In this document: positions 22,101 through 28,981 of the stretch, piece after piece
Position numbering within the stretch: position 1 is the first letter of the stretch
Layout of the letters: the number at the start of each line of letters is the position of its first letter
NCBI GenBank assembly: GCA_026419775.2
Contig: JAOPGA020001632.1
Location: 100,048 to 164,047, forward strand
DNA: 64,000 nt
Direction: 5' to 3'
Origin: Acrasis kona
Lineage: Eukaryota > Heterolobosea > Eutetramitea > Acrasida > Acrasidae
Notes under the pieces: generated by a model
What the model was told of the DNA's origin: nothing
Database searches by the model: none
Seen by the model: the letters and a program-made list of their open reading frames with translations, nothing else
Translations under genes and position numbers: made by a program

Positions 22101-24213
22101 CTAGATGATTCTGCCACATTAAAAGTATTTTTTGGAATTCTGTGGCGGTTGCATCCGCTGATTGGAGCAAGTACTTGATGATGACATCCAAGAATGGAAT
22201 GGCCATTTCATTGGTGCCGATTCCTTGAAGCATGAAGGATCCGAATAAAATACTGTCTTTGGTCATTCTGTGCAATACTTTTTGTAAAATGTCTTTTTCC
22301 AATGATGACGCATGGTGTTGTTGGATGGCATTAACGATAAATTCGCGTTGTTCTGCAAACGTTCCGTAGAATAACGAAAATCCCGAGCAAATGATGGAGG
22401 CCACTTGACCACACACCAACTTGCATTCTTGTTCTGTTAATTTGTATTTAGCGGACATGCTTGCGTATTGTGGTTGTGGTGTTTTTGTTTGAATGGTAAT
22501 GGTCGAATTGTTGTCTTCGTGTTGTTCAATGTGTTCGCTGCTCGGCGATTTTGCTTTTTGTATAATGGGTTGTTGTTGGACCTGAGATGGAGTTCGTAGT
22601 GAATCTTTATCGGCTTCCCTTAACACTCCGAAGAAGAAATCTCTAGCCCGATCCAAAAAACTAGAGTTTGTTGATTGTGGAGAAATTCTATTGGAAAGTT
22701 CCGACGCACTTTCTTGATCCTTTTTCCACAAGACTAGACTTTCCATGTTGATCCTCATTAATCTTAACACCGCAATGATTGAATATAACCTTGAGTGATG
22801 GCTGTTGGTGGATGAAAGTAATTTCTCTAGGATGGATCGCAACAGGTCAAAAGTTTGTGGAAGTGCTTCGACGCAGAAACCCATGTTGACGGACGCGGCG
22901 TTGACTTTGCTGTAAAGTAATCCTGGTCCATCCAAATACGAATAGGCTAACATGTCCAAATGAGATAAAATGAACACGAAAAGTCTTCGGACCGATATTG
23001 GTTTTTTTCCAGTGTTGGGAATCAAGTATTCGTTCATCTTTGCTACTTCGAACGGATTGTATTGTGCATCTTGAGGTGAAGGTGGTGAGGTCGTGTTGTA
23101 GTTGGCTGGTAACTTTTCGTAAGTAACGGCTTGGAAACGTTGCATGGATTTGATTGACTCTGGCCATAAGGTGATTCCATTTTCTTCAGACTCGTCATTC
23201 GGAAGTACATCAATGTTTAGTGCGCCTGTTGACGGCGTGTGATTGTTCTTGTTGTTTGAGGGTAAGATGGTCAACATGCTGTCTAATGTGGTCAACATGT
23301 CCAAAAGAGATCCTTTGCTTAGTGCCAATAAGAATAACGAAAGAATTGATTTTGACTTCTTCTTGTTTGAATTGTCCTTGTCCACAACGTATTGTAGCAA
23401 GTATTCTTGTAGGTTTGTAATATCGGAGGCAGGCATGGATAGTGATCCATTGTGCTTGGATAAAAGTTTATATACACTTTCTGATTTTGATTTTCTTAGT
23501 TTGGAAAATAAACCTCTCTTGACGTCACTCTTTTGCATGGCCTTCTGTAGGTTCTTTAAAAGTGTTGAATTTTCTTCTCTATCAACTCCTACGGGAGGTG
23601 CGTTTAATGAAAGCAGTTCAAAATTGTTTTTTAGTCTCTTGAGATCAAAGGATCGTAAATGTTGAAACTCTTGTACCTTCTCTATGACTTTAATTCTCTT
23701 GTATAGGAGCATGTGAAACGATAATAGTGATTCGCAGTGATCGTCGTCGACGAATGCTTTTATTAAAGTTTTCCTTATTGCATTGTGTAGGGCAATGTTT
23801 GGTTTTATAGTTTTTTCTTCCTCTTCGTCATCGGAATCATCAGTAGCATCTTCCTTGTCTACTTCGACTTGGTCTACAAAGTCGCTGTCTGTAAATTGAT
23901 AAGATTTCTCGAACGGGCTCGACATGTCAGCCTCTTCGAATGCCGTATTGACGAGAACGCTTTTCGTTCTGAATAAATCCAGCTCCATCACTTCGGTTAT
24001 ATCTACCGGGTCACGATAATATAAATATAATAATCTTTCATAGAGAATGGCATTATTTGTTATTAATTGCAGTTGTTGTTGAATGGGCTGTGATGTTTGG
24101 TCTGATTCTGTCTGTGGCTTTATTGAACTCGTGCGGGTTTGATTATAATGTGATTGTCCCGTCTGTGGTAGGATTGAGGAGTTCCTTTGTGTGTTATTAT
24201 TAGCCCCAGCCAT
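13102..24213 (-). CDS. Giant HECT-type E3 ubiquitin ligase with UBR box, SPRY, UBA and ZZ domains
   Basis: A 3,703-residue protein in one uninterrupted exon, from the ATG at 24213 (upstream in-frame codons offer only TTG). Domains in order: a long alpha-helical N-terminal half; a UBR-type zinc finger at about 1838-1904 (CITCNMSSTRAVCATCARTC, then YCDCGAGEG); a SPRY/B30.2-like region at about 1990-2120; two UBA-like helices bundles at about 2165-2250; two ZZ zinc fingers at about 2990-3115 (CNGCGNRVHGCRYHCTICDD and CSGCSVMPIRGIRYWCENCE); and a C-terminal HECT domain from about 3350. The catalytic cysteine is in LPLSHTCFFSIELPAY near residue 3655. HECT ligases accept ubiquitin on this cysteine and pass it to substrates. 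The UBR box suggests N-degron or other substrate recognition. Low-complexity Gln/Ser linkers separate the modules. Confidence 0.93.
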   Translation of the reverse strand: MAGANNNTQRNSSILPQTGQSHYNQTRTSSIKPQTESDQTSQPIQQQLQLITNNAILYERLLYLYYRDPVDITEVMELDLFRTKSVLVNTAFEEADMSSPFEKSYQFTDSDFVDQVEVDKEDATDDSDDEEEEKTIKPNIALHNAIRKTLIKAFVDDDHCESLLSFHMLLYKRIKVIEKVQEFQHLRSFDLKRLKNNFELLSLNAPPVGVDREENSTLLKNLQKAMQKSDVKRGLFSKLRKSKSESVYKLLSKHNGSLSMPASDITNLQEYLLQYVVDKDNSNKKKSKSILSLFLLALSKGSLLDMLTTLDSMLTILPSNNKNNHTPSTGALNIDVLPNDESEENGITLWPESIKSMQRFQAVTYEKLPANYNTTSPPSPQDAQYNPFEVAKMNEYLIPNTGKKPISVRRLFVFILSHLDMLAYSYLDGPGLLYSKVNAASVNMGFCVEALPQTFDLLRSILEKLLSSTNSHHSRLYSIIAVLRLMRINMESLVLWKKDQESASELSNRISPQSTNSSFLDRARDFFFGVLREADKDSLRTPSQVQQQPIIQKAKSPSSEHIEQHEDNNSTITIQTKTPQPQYASMSAKYKLTEQECKLVCGQVASIICSGFSLFYGTFAEQREFIVNAIQQHHASSLEKDILQKVLHRMTKDSILFGSFMLQGIGTNEMAIPFLDVIIKYLLQSADATATEFQKILLMWQNHLVKVISGVYVRFKTSTLPTISLSVGSGKVLLDFAQKIFQGSCELIEKATTNQIQDVEAYLHNSILGWQAFPLIQAFVRFMWKCQQTQEEIRQLGKLTQFLYPHVSKLLRLVNSLEIMSTNQQKPHEWFVVETDHPHECNLNQRIDVTFGTTSSEHLHDNDDVIGVAIKFDPRCRTASVADNLRINGNNANPTAQSLQFSGHGNTIPINPLMTWGRSVMLNFMSDDKQTDWGMRCGVFPVFKINWLHELEKTLCWLGGRCSTFTFSVYSHSSDEDSYAPWLTSRLFCNGLDSEDYNNNPSDKDFQKMDLFLHDLIGGRNEAGEMCKYVYSQLRAEINMMQDNQDVINAERSVIACMLKHTDCVGHAIRLAKSIPSRPPLHIKIKSIFKHAYKIRMWMASKRQKQQMSYANISELMIQKSLFLLTLRSATFYHFYNSLQSHSNQNQQTTPTQTNQNVVTKVTSPRKDIKQSGTQSTAIDHQKREKAISRWKQIVTVYKCAKIWKRNSKSTRHISHHDQPLCDLILQFVQSDIQPARMRALMTIRNDRALARSKALKMYTDLLICTHSSSSKAEMIRGVKHQLRSSSFKLTGGIDFHYFHNTEGCSPLVRRSLRRNLDFFLGSLMHELDPTDTASLYDGLARQILNSCLYNFAPSDVHWILEYDLVSKLIFILNDSNHLVDSKNVRIKNQDEIIRFKQKSCLVQEWKEVYDRAWKCFKLLVTKCIDNIERWNLIHFQMESIHQHFTWVQLHKLKNLIFNVLFDQIEHQVFQSDKSNVDTNALGDILTLMVNMSGASSVQECLSTIRFQKLLLPLFKMGVPIVQELSLQLCGQLILNHGDQSMNQPENEQIDLLSILFDFLGSFEVKQVVGYDPLDSLSDQSSPSSTLNSGSTAVGLRMALQVHDLIRKLFDPKSSKKKWRDSISHTMTIAMSDRLSHLIKSMSSSTSFVPLTDQTIQSFKMTFAVCTLLSGLQYIPEPGERISVKLLNNQWQDAIVMYVEENRHAVKVSLCDNDAVHKVQRITIENIRVKSQIPMHQSCFHFNQQMVNQLLELHTECSKYSQSHIQHNASLPVDPSTLLYMSLWTRILTLLDQQCDVNLIADQLYKNDWSAYFDWVTLCQRDTHILYGPELKLDACSFAFTGKQFTRQHYYSCITCNMSSTRAVCATCARTCHRGHRIGHAEVGEFYCDCGAGEGKTPCRSLKHGPPDAIPSLRRCQSMSLRLQTLMPLHAISHLQKNNVQLSQPVQGPTLFVLPSHHHGYSMDSVNDEINFELSTGNLFTMIRADRAVPNHWNEFYYEIELINVVDHWSVSIGFGSFVGSASNVNKQYPDVLENSLTYLPLGGSLQQGSTIMKQQYSPPCTANDVIGCGYNKELDQIFYTRNGSHLGIAFPNVSHHIKSTDGITPVLLLCGDKSKIKFNMGTRPFRFNIDIAKSYTSPSVIPNVIQNNIHNSQSSSSIKDQPTFDRIVQELTTLGFTMEESKTTLQKYPSNPNIAASELYKNKTRSITEQLADGLIVMGFEKNVSIAALKMFQDDLHQALNYLLDHNISTSDPSTSSSVHNLDFGISLLGSDSDPYEIKSLIMKGLLQNPDVKINENAYSDIQINKVMVDDLLIVNPLINEDVINHKKSTSSQQPSMLSNTISSRMRGRICVVVRKLPNGAYLQTIDPKTNQVLFCLVPARHLMLPPPELREIQLVNVPRANLNHYQVMAILTSRKILNKIITQCKCTSFTKNQDSNWIEKCNWIWKSIKILYLKQYHRQQHDMVTIQPTNDDSTNQLISILKKQSFSKYSLLDELSKCAVRELSQFTNHMPHYRQVAFKNELNNNKQQVRFWGASALCITFSNRCQLAAGDTLTFYMDSQGRHHHPIQLKGPGTPPKRMVIPQCFFWFEFKTHSLREGSGFQFHVTPVCYRLEETLALSQPNLSLCSEILKNVSVEYWNHVLNHDYESSKPIGHFEFYELCKYVMTPFAPFKKHISDSICILAKQINRFLNQHQELNHVVNGPHLELIKCLRLELEEIYWDFVTHDDKEATGLPNVHVLFDLMGTLRSLFTSDLCESQFNMISSKKQDARSNKHLHLYTFQMDHYSKPIKSCTACLTTAPRMFTAPKYHTPESTSSNHHHDKEKEIHKCQVHCAKDFQWHVGNGLDENLVPIHRFNINPGDWFEHVSWVDQYAIATQISKCMIKSSSSNSNALPDWLLFEMSLEKRKKVSHRESQHPYTIINDFGEVTIPGAKILFISFDKHSKTHKSDRLTFGTSKGGHELGSFGGDELKDKTIIVHGSQVFYEFHSVGGDHECTCNGCGNRVHGCRYHCTICDDYDLCEKCVKKPNIHGDTHLFLKIRRPVDCVPAALPHLYSNKWTTTGTFRGTMHTGVKCSGCSVMPIRGIRYWCENCEDFNLCAKCAEEEYKHHDRMHVFLRVVRPLPPKNTLPNNALPYGLVYEKDMDTHWGYLFSVSSSDSMTTLDDSFKTINQIQNQIKSWNHQSDVQLVNFVENHCNGWQSLEFEELNPKATDLANYSHLTNQSIKSIRYRFTLLKLLNRKLSRILHMMDLSSCDLIQNVQEFDSPNNHLDLPTLICHVRDLIFRSVKMDLWQHTIVNTLVDTLHITLKLNRHKAAEDISDPHLRSMNSMFNQAYNQFRAINPKVLCRKGGAWKVTFVGEAADDYGGPFRDSLTQMCVESQSDQMDMLVHVPNHENGVGENREKFIPNPRAVTNKHFKWFQFMGEILAVGLLSKNVMPLDLPSLFWKHMVRDRIELKDLEAIDQSTVNSLREISEIDQRGITALDFDSIMIETFTTKSSDGKLVELIPGGSQIPVTFYNRHDYVKLVQDYRLNVEMKLQIDAIRQGLYSVVTPRYFSVFSWHELEMLVCGSPTIDLDVLKRHTIYESYTPTCREVRDFWQCLESFDANQRSLYLRFVWGRSRLPITEEGFANHHMKIQKLEKSNPDQMLPLSHTCFFSIELPAYSSYQIMRSKLLYAIMHCTAIDTDFTTVANEARNINILE

Positions 24214-24349
24214 CAACAAGCAAGTTTGAAGGACAGAAGATTTCAAAAGTTTTGTAAAGTTTAAACGCAGAGCGGACGAACATCAAACAACACACATCAA
24301 GACAATGATTGACGATATCTATTTCATTTATTTAATTCAAGCAAAGATA

Positions 24350-26374
24350 TTAAGCCAAGTGAGGATTAAAAATGCTCGAAGGAACATCTAACGTTATTTG
24401 ATCTCTATAAGAAGCAGGTTCACCAGGAGCGGGTTGCTGCTGTTGCGGAACATGTGAATCTGAAAAATGACTATCACCCTGCGAACGCGAAGCCATGGCA
24501 ACCGGTGTGGTCGGCTTCTCTCCAAGGTCTTCTAATACATAATCAAACACATCGTACATGTTATACATCCAATGATGTCTAATCATTGCGGGCGAAAGTA
24601 TAATTCTATCAAAATGTTTTGCATCCACATGCCTCACAACAAACTGTCGCTTGTAATCTTCCTTGAGTTGCACTTCCTTACGTTCTGGATTCGGACTGTT
24701 CCACCAAGCCTTTATCAACTTTGTCGTTGTAATGGGACTTTGTAATTCTTCGATTTGATGCGAGTCGTCCGATAATTTATCTTCCATATAATTAAACAAC
24801 ATGCTTGCAAATCTCTTGTGTCTCTTATCTCCTTGTTCTTCTTCTTCTATAAATAGATATAAATTTCCGGGCGGGTACAATGTTTCAATTTCATAAGAAA
24901 CTGTTTCACGCACTAGAGTAGAGGAGTCGGTCGTGGACGTCGTTGTTACAGTTTCTTGCACTTCCATGTTTCCATCTGGTTTGGTAATCACATTATTTAG
25001 TTCCCTTCCGACATGTGGTTGCTGTGACTGGTCGTGATGTTTTTCTTTATCGGTGGAATTGTTTTTTACATTTTGTGGCTTGTCGATGGAAATGAGTGGA
25101 TTGTGACCCCGACCCACCAAAAAGTTATTTACCGTGTCCAAAACGCTTCCGACCCACTGATGTTCGTTAAGGTATTGTTCTGCTTTTAATTTCCAATTGG
25201 ATTGTTTGATCTCCAAACGTAATTTCTCTGCTTGACCAACGCTGAACCTCGATATTAAATCACCTCCAACGATGAAACTATCTACAAACTGTCTACACCA
25301 TCTCGATAAATTATAACTGATGAACGCACTTGGTGAATAACTGGTCACATGAATCAAGGGCATGATTCTGCCTTGAAGTTTGGTTCGATTTTCAATGAAG
25401 AATTCTCGGAGTAGAATGCCAAGCATGGTCGCAACTGCTCCTCCTAAAGAATGTCCCACACAATATATGCGATCTATTTTCCGTTTTTTTTGTTGGTATT
25501 TATTAGCGGTTTGGTCTTGTTCGGAACCATAAAAGAATAAATCCTCAAGAACGGACATGTTTCGAGATAAAATCCATCTTGCTGCATTTAACTTTCCTAA
25601 ATGGACGATTCCTTCTACTTTTTGGTTGTAACGGTCTTCACACGGTTGATGGGTTTTTTCATCTCTGTACCACTTGTGAACTGTTAAAGGCGTTGGGTCG
25701 GCAGTGAAGTTGGTTAGGACGTCGAGTACGCTCTGTGTGCCTCTAACCGAAATGACCAAAGCATTAAGCTCGAAATCCAATTTTGAGAAAAATGCTTGCT
25801 TCATGTGTTCTGACTCGACTAGGAACTCTAACATGTCTTCGACTGGTCTTGCTTCGAGATGACGATGTTCCTTTTTCTTAGTGATTGACTCTCCGCTCAA
25901 GAAGCTCTTCTCTTCTCGTTGCGTGTTCATTAAAACGTAATGCCTCTTTCCGTTACCTTCTACAATTGTACTTTGTTGTAGTTCTTCTTTGTTTTTTGAT
26001 GGTTCAAGTTCTTCTGACTCCAAAACAATGGGGTAATAAACCATGTAAGCATAATTTAATAATTTATCTGCATTAATAAACTTTTCTGGGTCTATTCCGT
26101 CGGGGTTGAAATGTGGTGGTGTGTGTCTGTATGCATTTTTATAAGATTTGTGGTCAAAGTCACCTTCGTCCCTCAAAAAGAGTCGAGGTTCTTTATAAAA
26201 GTTTTGAAGCAAGTTTTGCTTCTTGTGCTCTACAGCCACTGCTGCAAGTCCAATCGTTATATCTGCGACAGTCAGCGATTCATAACTAGGAAACGCTTTT
26301 TTCATTGAGTTTGCTGCTGTATAGAAAATGTCCTTAAGTGTGGGCTGCTTTTCATCTTGTTCCCCCGTCAACAT
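24350..26374 (-). CDS. Class 3 lipase (diacylglycerol lipase-like)
   Basis: A 674-residue alpha/beta hydrolase of the fungal lipase 3 family. The nucleophile elbow is CVGHSLGGAVATMLG, with the serine near residue 308. Upstream, LNALVISVRGTQSVLDVLTNF is the strand and oxyanion loop typical of the family. Downstream, the lid side reads VTSYSPSAFISYNLSRW and an aspartate-containing segment (SFIVGGDLISRF) fits the catalytic Asp. The late histidine may lie in MIRHHWMYNMYDVF. The family splits acylglycerols at the sn-1 position. Long inserts (a charged N-terminal third and a Gln/Ser/Thr-rich linker near residues 430-480) resemble neutral sn-1-specific diacylglycerol lipases, though I see no membrane spans. 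The ATG at 26374 is the first in frame. Confidence 0.85.
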   Translation of the reverse strand: MLTGEQDEKQPTLKDIFYTAANSMKKAFPSYESLTVADITIGLAAVAVEHKKQNLLQNFYKEPRLFLRDEGDFDHKSYKNAYRHTPPHFNPDGIDPEKFINADKLLNYAYMVYYPIVLESEELEPSKNKEELQQSTIVEGNGKRHYVLMNTQREEKSFLSGESITKKKEHRHLEARPVEDMLEFLVESEHMKQAFFSKLDFELNALVISVRGTQSVLDVLTNFTADPTPLTVHKWYRDEKTHQPCEDRYNQKVEGIVHLGKLNAARWILSRNMSVLEDLFFYGSEQDQTANKYQQKKRKIDRIYCVGHSLGGAVATMLGILLREFFIENRTKLQGRIMPLIHVTSYSPSAFISYNLSRWCRQFVDSFIVGGDLISRFSVGQAEKLRLEIKQSNWKLKAEQYLNEHQWVGSVLDTVNNFLVGRGHNPLISIDKPQNVKNNSTDKEKHHDQSQQPHVGRELNNVITKPDGNMEVQETVTTTSTTDSSTLVRETVSYEIETLYPPGNLYLFIEEEEQGDKRHKRFASMLFNYMEDKLSDDSHQIEELQSPITTTKLIKAWWNSPNPERKEVQLKEDYKRQFVVRHVDAKHFDRIILSPAMIRHHWMYNMYDVFDYVLEDLGEKPTTPVAMASRSQGDSHFSDSHVPQQQQPAPGEPASYRDQITLDVPSSIFNPHLA

Positions 26375-26765
26375 GTTGTGTGTTCTAAAAATTATTAATA
26401 ACGCCGAGTAAAAATATCTTCAACAAAATTGGTAAGGAGAAATTCGGAAACCTCATTGATGCGGGAATCATTTACATCAAGAACATGCTGAATCGGTGGA
26501 CAAAATTTTTAGGTTTATCTTTGATAAGCTAGAGATTAAACATTCACGATTCAAATCTACTCAAGGTCTAAATCATCATACTGACAAACGTTAGAATCCA
26601 GAGCATTAGTTCATAGATAAGCAAGCTATTATTAATTTCTAGTAGTATTGAACATTATCAGCAAATTAAAGGAGGCACATTCAAAAAAAGTCCAATTATG
26701 TTGGAGAATAGGGTTTAACCATCTAACACATTCGTAATCTGTATTAAATGCATAATTGCAAAATT
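26375..26765. other. Intergenic region with an orphan coding-like segment
   Basis: It holds the promoter of the lipase gene. On the plus strand about 26390-26532 reads without stops as a coding-like peptide (for example IFNKIGKEKFGNLIDAG) and ends at TAG, but it has no usable start codon. It may be a relic exon or chance. A T4 tract on the minus strand (26763-26760) serves the tRNA-Glu gene. Confidence 0.35.
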
Positions 26766-26850
26766 CTCCGTTACCGGGACTCGAACCCGGGTCTAGCGGG
26801 TGAAAGCCGCTCATCCTAATGGTTAGATGTACCACCTAGACTATAACGGA
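26766..26850 (-). tRNA. tRNA-Glu (anticodon UUC) with a 12-nt D-loop insertion
   Basis: The acceptor stem TCCGTTA/TAACGGA, anticodon arm AGCGG-CTTTCAC-CCGCT (anticodon TTC) and T arm CCGGG-TTCGAGT-CCCGG are all perfect. The D arm is too long. It reads GTCTAGGTGG, then 12 extra nt at 26831-26820 (TACATCTAACCA), then TTAGGAT. Removing the 12 nt restores the standard eukaryotic tRNA-Glu D arm exactly and gives a 73-nt tRNA. The exact ends can slide by one base. TGGT and ACCA around the inserted segment can pair. This could be a non-canonical mini-intron or an expanded D loop. The perfect stems elsewhere argue against a decayed gene. Confidence 0.85.
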
Positions 26851-27117
26851 GTTATAACTAACAATTTTGTAACAAAATATTTCTTCAAAATATTTTTAAA
26901 TTTTAAATGTATAGTTGTTAAGGTTAACATCTTCAATTTATATTATTCATTTTATTGGTTTAGTATAATAATTATTATTCTTCATAGATTGACGACTTCA
27001 AAAGCGAAAATTGTAACATCTTAAAATATATTCCCTTCCTAAGAAAAGCACACTTTGATTGAATTTTGATCTTTAAATCAAAAGCAGACGAGTAACCGAA
27101 AATTATAAAATCACAAA

Positions 27118-27267
27118 ATGAACAACATCAAATCAATCAACGAGCTAACCTCTGAGACCAACAAGAAAGAGGAAACAGACCAAGGCTTTTGGAACAACAT
27201 CAAGAGCTCAATGAGATCCGCTCACGATTATCAGAGTGGACAGTCCTTGTATGAGAAGAAGTTGTAA
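27118..27267 (+). CDS. Small protein of unknown function (49 residues)
   Basis: A short frame from the ATG at 27118 to a TAA at 27265-27267, followed at once by AATAAA, a polyadenylation-type signal. The start context is A-rich (CACAAAATG), as in neighbouring genes. The peptide is charged and polar (MNNIKSINELTSETNKKEET, then GFWNNIKSSMRSAHDYQSG, ending YEKKL) with no signal peptide or membrane segment. I do not recognise it. Its amino-acid composition is unlike translated noncoding A/T-rich DNA, which supports it being real. Confidence 0.5.
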   Translation: MNNIKSINELTSETNKKEETDQGFWNNIKSSMRSAHDYQSGQSLYEKKL

Positions 27268-27326
27268 ATAAATGTACACTCTTACTCCAAAACTTTGATC
27301 GAAGTGCATTCATTACGAGACCGTCT

Positions 27327-27544
27327 TCATTTGCGTTCTACATGCAACATTTGTTCAAGGCATTTAATTTCTGTATAGAAGAATTTTATCATCTGCTCTC
27401 TAGTTTCTTCAATACTATGACTCAGTGGCAGGAGAGTTTTCAATAATCGTATTTACCTATCTCTCTTAAATGCTCTAGATGTAAAGTTTCGTAGGCCGAA
27501 ATGGACCTCTTGTTGGTCAAATTATTCCAAACATGTTGCGTCAT
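27327..27544 (-). CDS. Small two-exon coiled-coil-like protein (55 residues)
   Basis: Two exons, 27544-27457 and 27406-27327, joined over a 50-nt GT-AG intron, give a 55-residue protein. It starts MTQHVWNNLTNKRSISAYET and continues with an amphipathic helix (LHLEHLREIETREQMIKFFY), ending in MLHVERK before TGA. A TATA-like CTTTATAAAA lies just upstream of the ATG. Heptad spacing of Leu, Ile and Met suggests a helix that packs against a partner, as in small subunits of organelle or vesicle complexes. No family is recognised. The acceptor at 27407 is the one that keeps the second exon open. An alternative acceptor nine nt earlier leads quickly to a stop. Confidence 0.5.
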
Positions 27545-27925
27545 CAAGTTTTTATAAAGGATTATTGTGAGCTCTAACGAGATCTGGGACTGACCGATGA
27601 ACGTTAAGGAAAACAAACTTAGTTTTGTTGTAATGGAATAGAGTCAACTACTGTGGTAAATAGCCCCCTGGTGATAACAGCTCATGGTCTTGCATTACTA
27701 ACAGCGCTAAAGTCTTTCTTATGTATTCTTTTGTGTTACTATCAAATAATGCATTCAAACATACCATAATGAAGATTCTATGTAATCAGACTGACAATAT
27801 ACAGTTGAAAAAAAATACCGAAGCACCATAGATACTCACTCCCTGGACCGGCGCCCGATATCCCAATATATTATTATTGAGTGTTAAATGTCAGACTCAA
27901 AAAAGCAAGTTTAAACAACATCACA
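27545..27925. other. Divergent intergenic region
   Basis: It lies between the small minus-strand gene and the membrane protein gene on the plus strand, and it must hold both promoters. No RNA gene, repeat or coding fragment is apparent. Confidence 0.5.
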
Positions 27926-28931
27926 ATGTCACAACGCCGCCACACTGCACCAGAGTTGCAGGAGCAATACTCAGATTTACCCATATCTGATAAAAAACCA
28001 ACACAAAAAGGGGTCTCATTGCGTTCGTACTATCCTGTATTGACAGGCTTGTTGTTCGTTCTTGTTCTCACATTCTGCATGTGGGGTCTTCCACTTTTTA
28101 TTATGAGTGATTGGAAGGAGATATGTGGGAGAAGTGGCTCATGTTTTCCTGACAAAGTGAGTCTTTTATAATAAATTGATGTAACTGTTTCAAGGCAACA
28201 TGTGACTGCAAATGTTTTGATGGCATTAACAAAAAAGGATACGGTAGAGGGTAAGTGCATTTTAAATTTTAATGCTTTACTCTGGATATAGAGGCTACAA
28301 GTACATTTATTATAATAGTGAATCGACGACCTTTATTATATTCGTCATCGTTTCTACTTATATCGTTATGGGCGAACGTGCAATTGGTCATTTAACAAAA
28401 TTACTTTTAAATCGCAATCTGAGTCTGTATGCATTCATTGGGTTCGCAGCTACTGTGTTCCCTAATTTTTACTCCGCGAGTGCCCATTTCAACTACTTTA
28501 ACGACAACATCCATCATCTGCACATGCACCAAACGTATTTTACGTTAACCGAACTACTAATTACATTTTGTATTTTGAGGACTGCTCATGCTGACTTTTC
28601 GGACCAAAACTCCATCTATAGCTGGATAGGCCTTTCCATCTCCCTAACCCATTTGGTTCAGTCAACAAAGGATCAAACAATTCAAAATTTGTTTGTAAAA
28701 TCAAATGAAAGAAATAGGTACATTCCATACAGAGATATCGCTTTCTTTACGAGTGATTTTATTATAATATGTTACTTTATTTTCCGTTTGAATCTTGTGC
28801 AACGTATTAAAATGTTATTGTCTGGAAAAGCGAGTGAAGCCAATAAAACTCTTAAAAGAGATATTGTAGTGGTGGGCTTCTTTGTATTTGTCAATGTTAT
28901 GATCTTGTCTAATGTGACTTTTGGTGGCTAA
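27926..28931 (+). CDS. Multi-span membrane protein with a short Cys-rich EGF-like loop
   Basis: Exons 27926-28156, 28195-28250 and 28292-28931 join to 308 residues; introns are 38 and 41 nt and keep the frame. One hydrophobic span (about residues 33-55) is followed by a cysteine-rich loop split by the first intron (EICGRSGSCFPDK, then ATCDCKCFDGINKKGYGRGG) that looks like a compact EGF module. About six further hydrophobic segments follow, including GFAATVFPNFYSASAHFNYF and ITFCILRTAHADF. A histidine-rich turn (NDNIHHLHMHQ) lies between two spans. The last hydrophobic segment is at the C-terminus. I cannot name the family; the loop plus six spans recalls EGF-containing membrane proteins such as TMEM8/PGAP6-like proteins, but this is only suggestive. 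Confidence 0.7.
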
Positions 28932-28981
28932 AATAAACATAAAAAATAAGATTTCTAATCGAACAAATTTAATTTACATAT

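Noticed and set aside
13102-24246. Start of the HECT gene at 24246
   Set aside because: The codon there is TTG; the first ATG in frame is at 24213.
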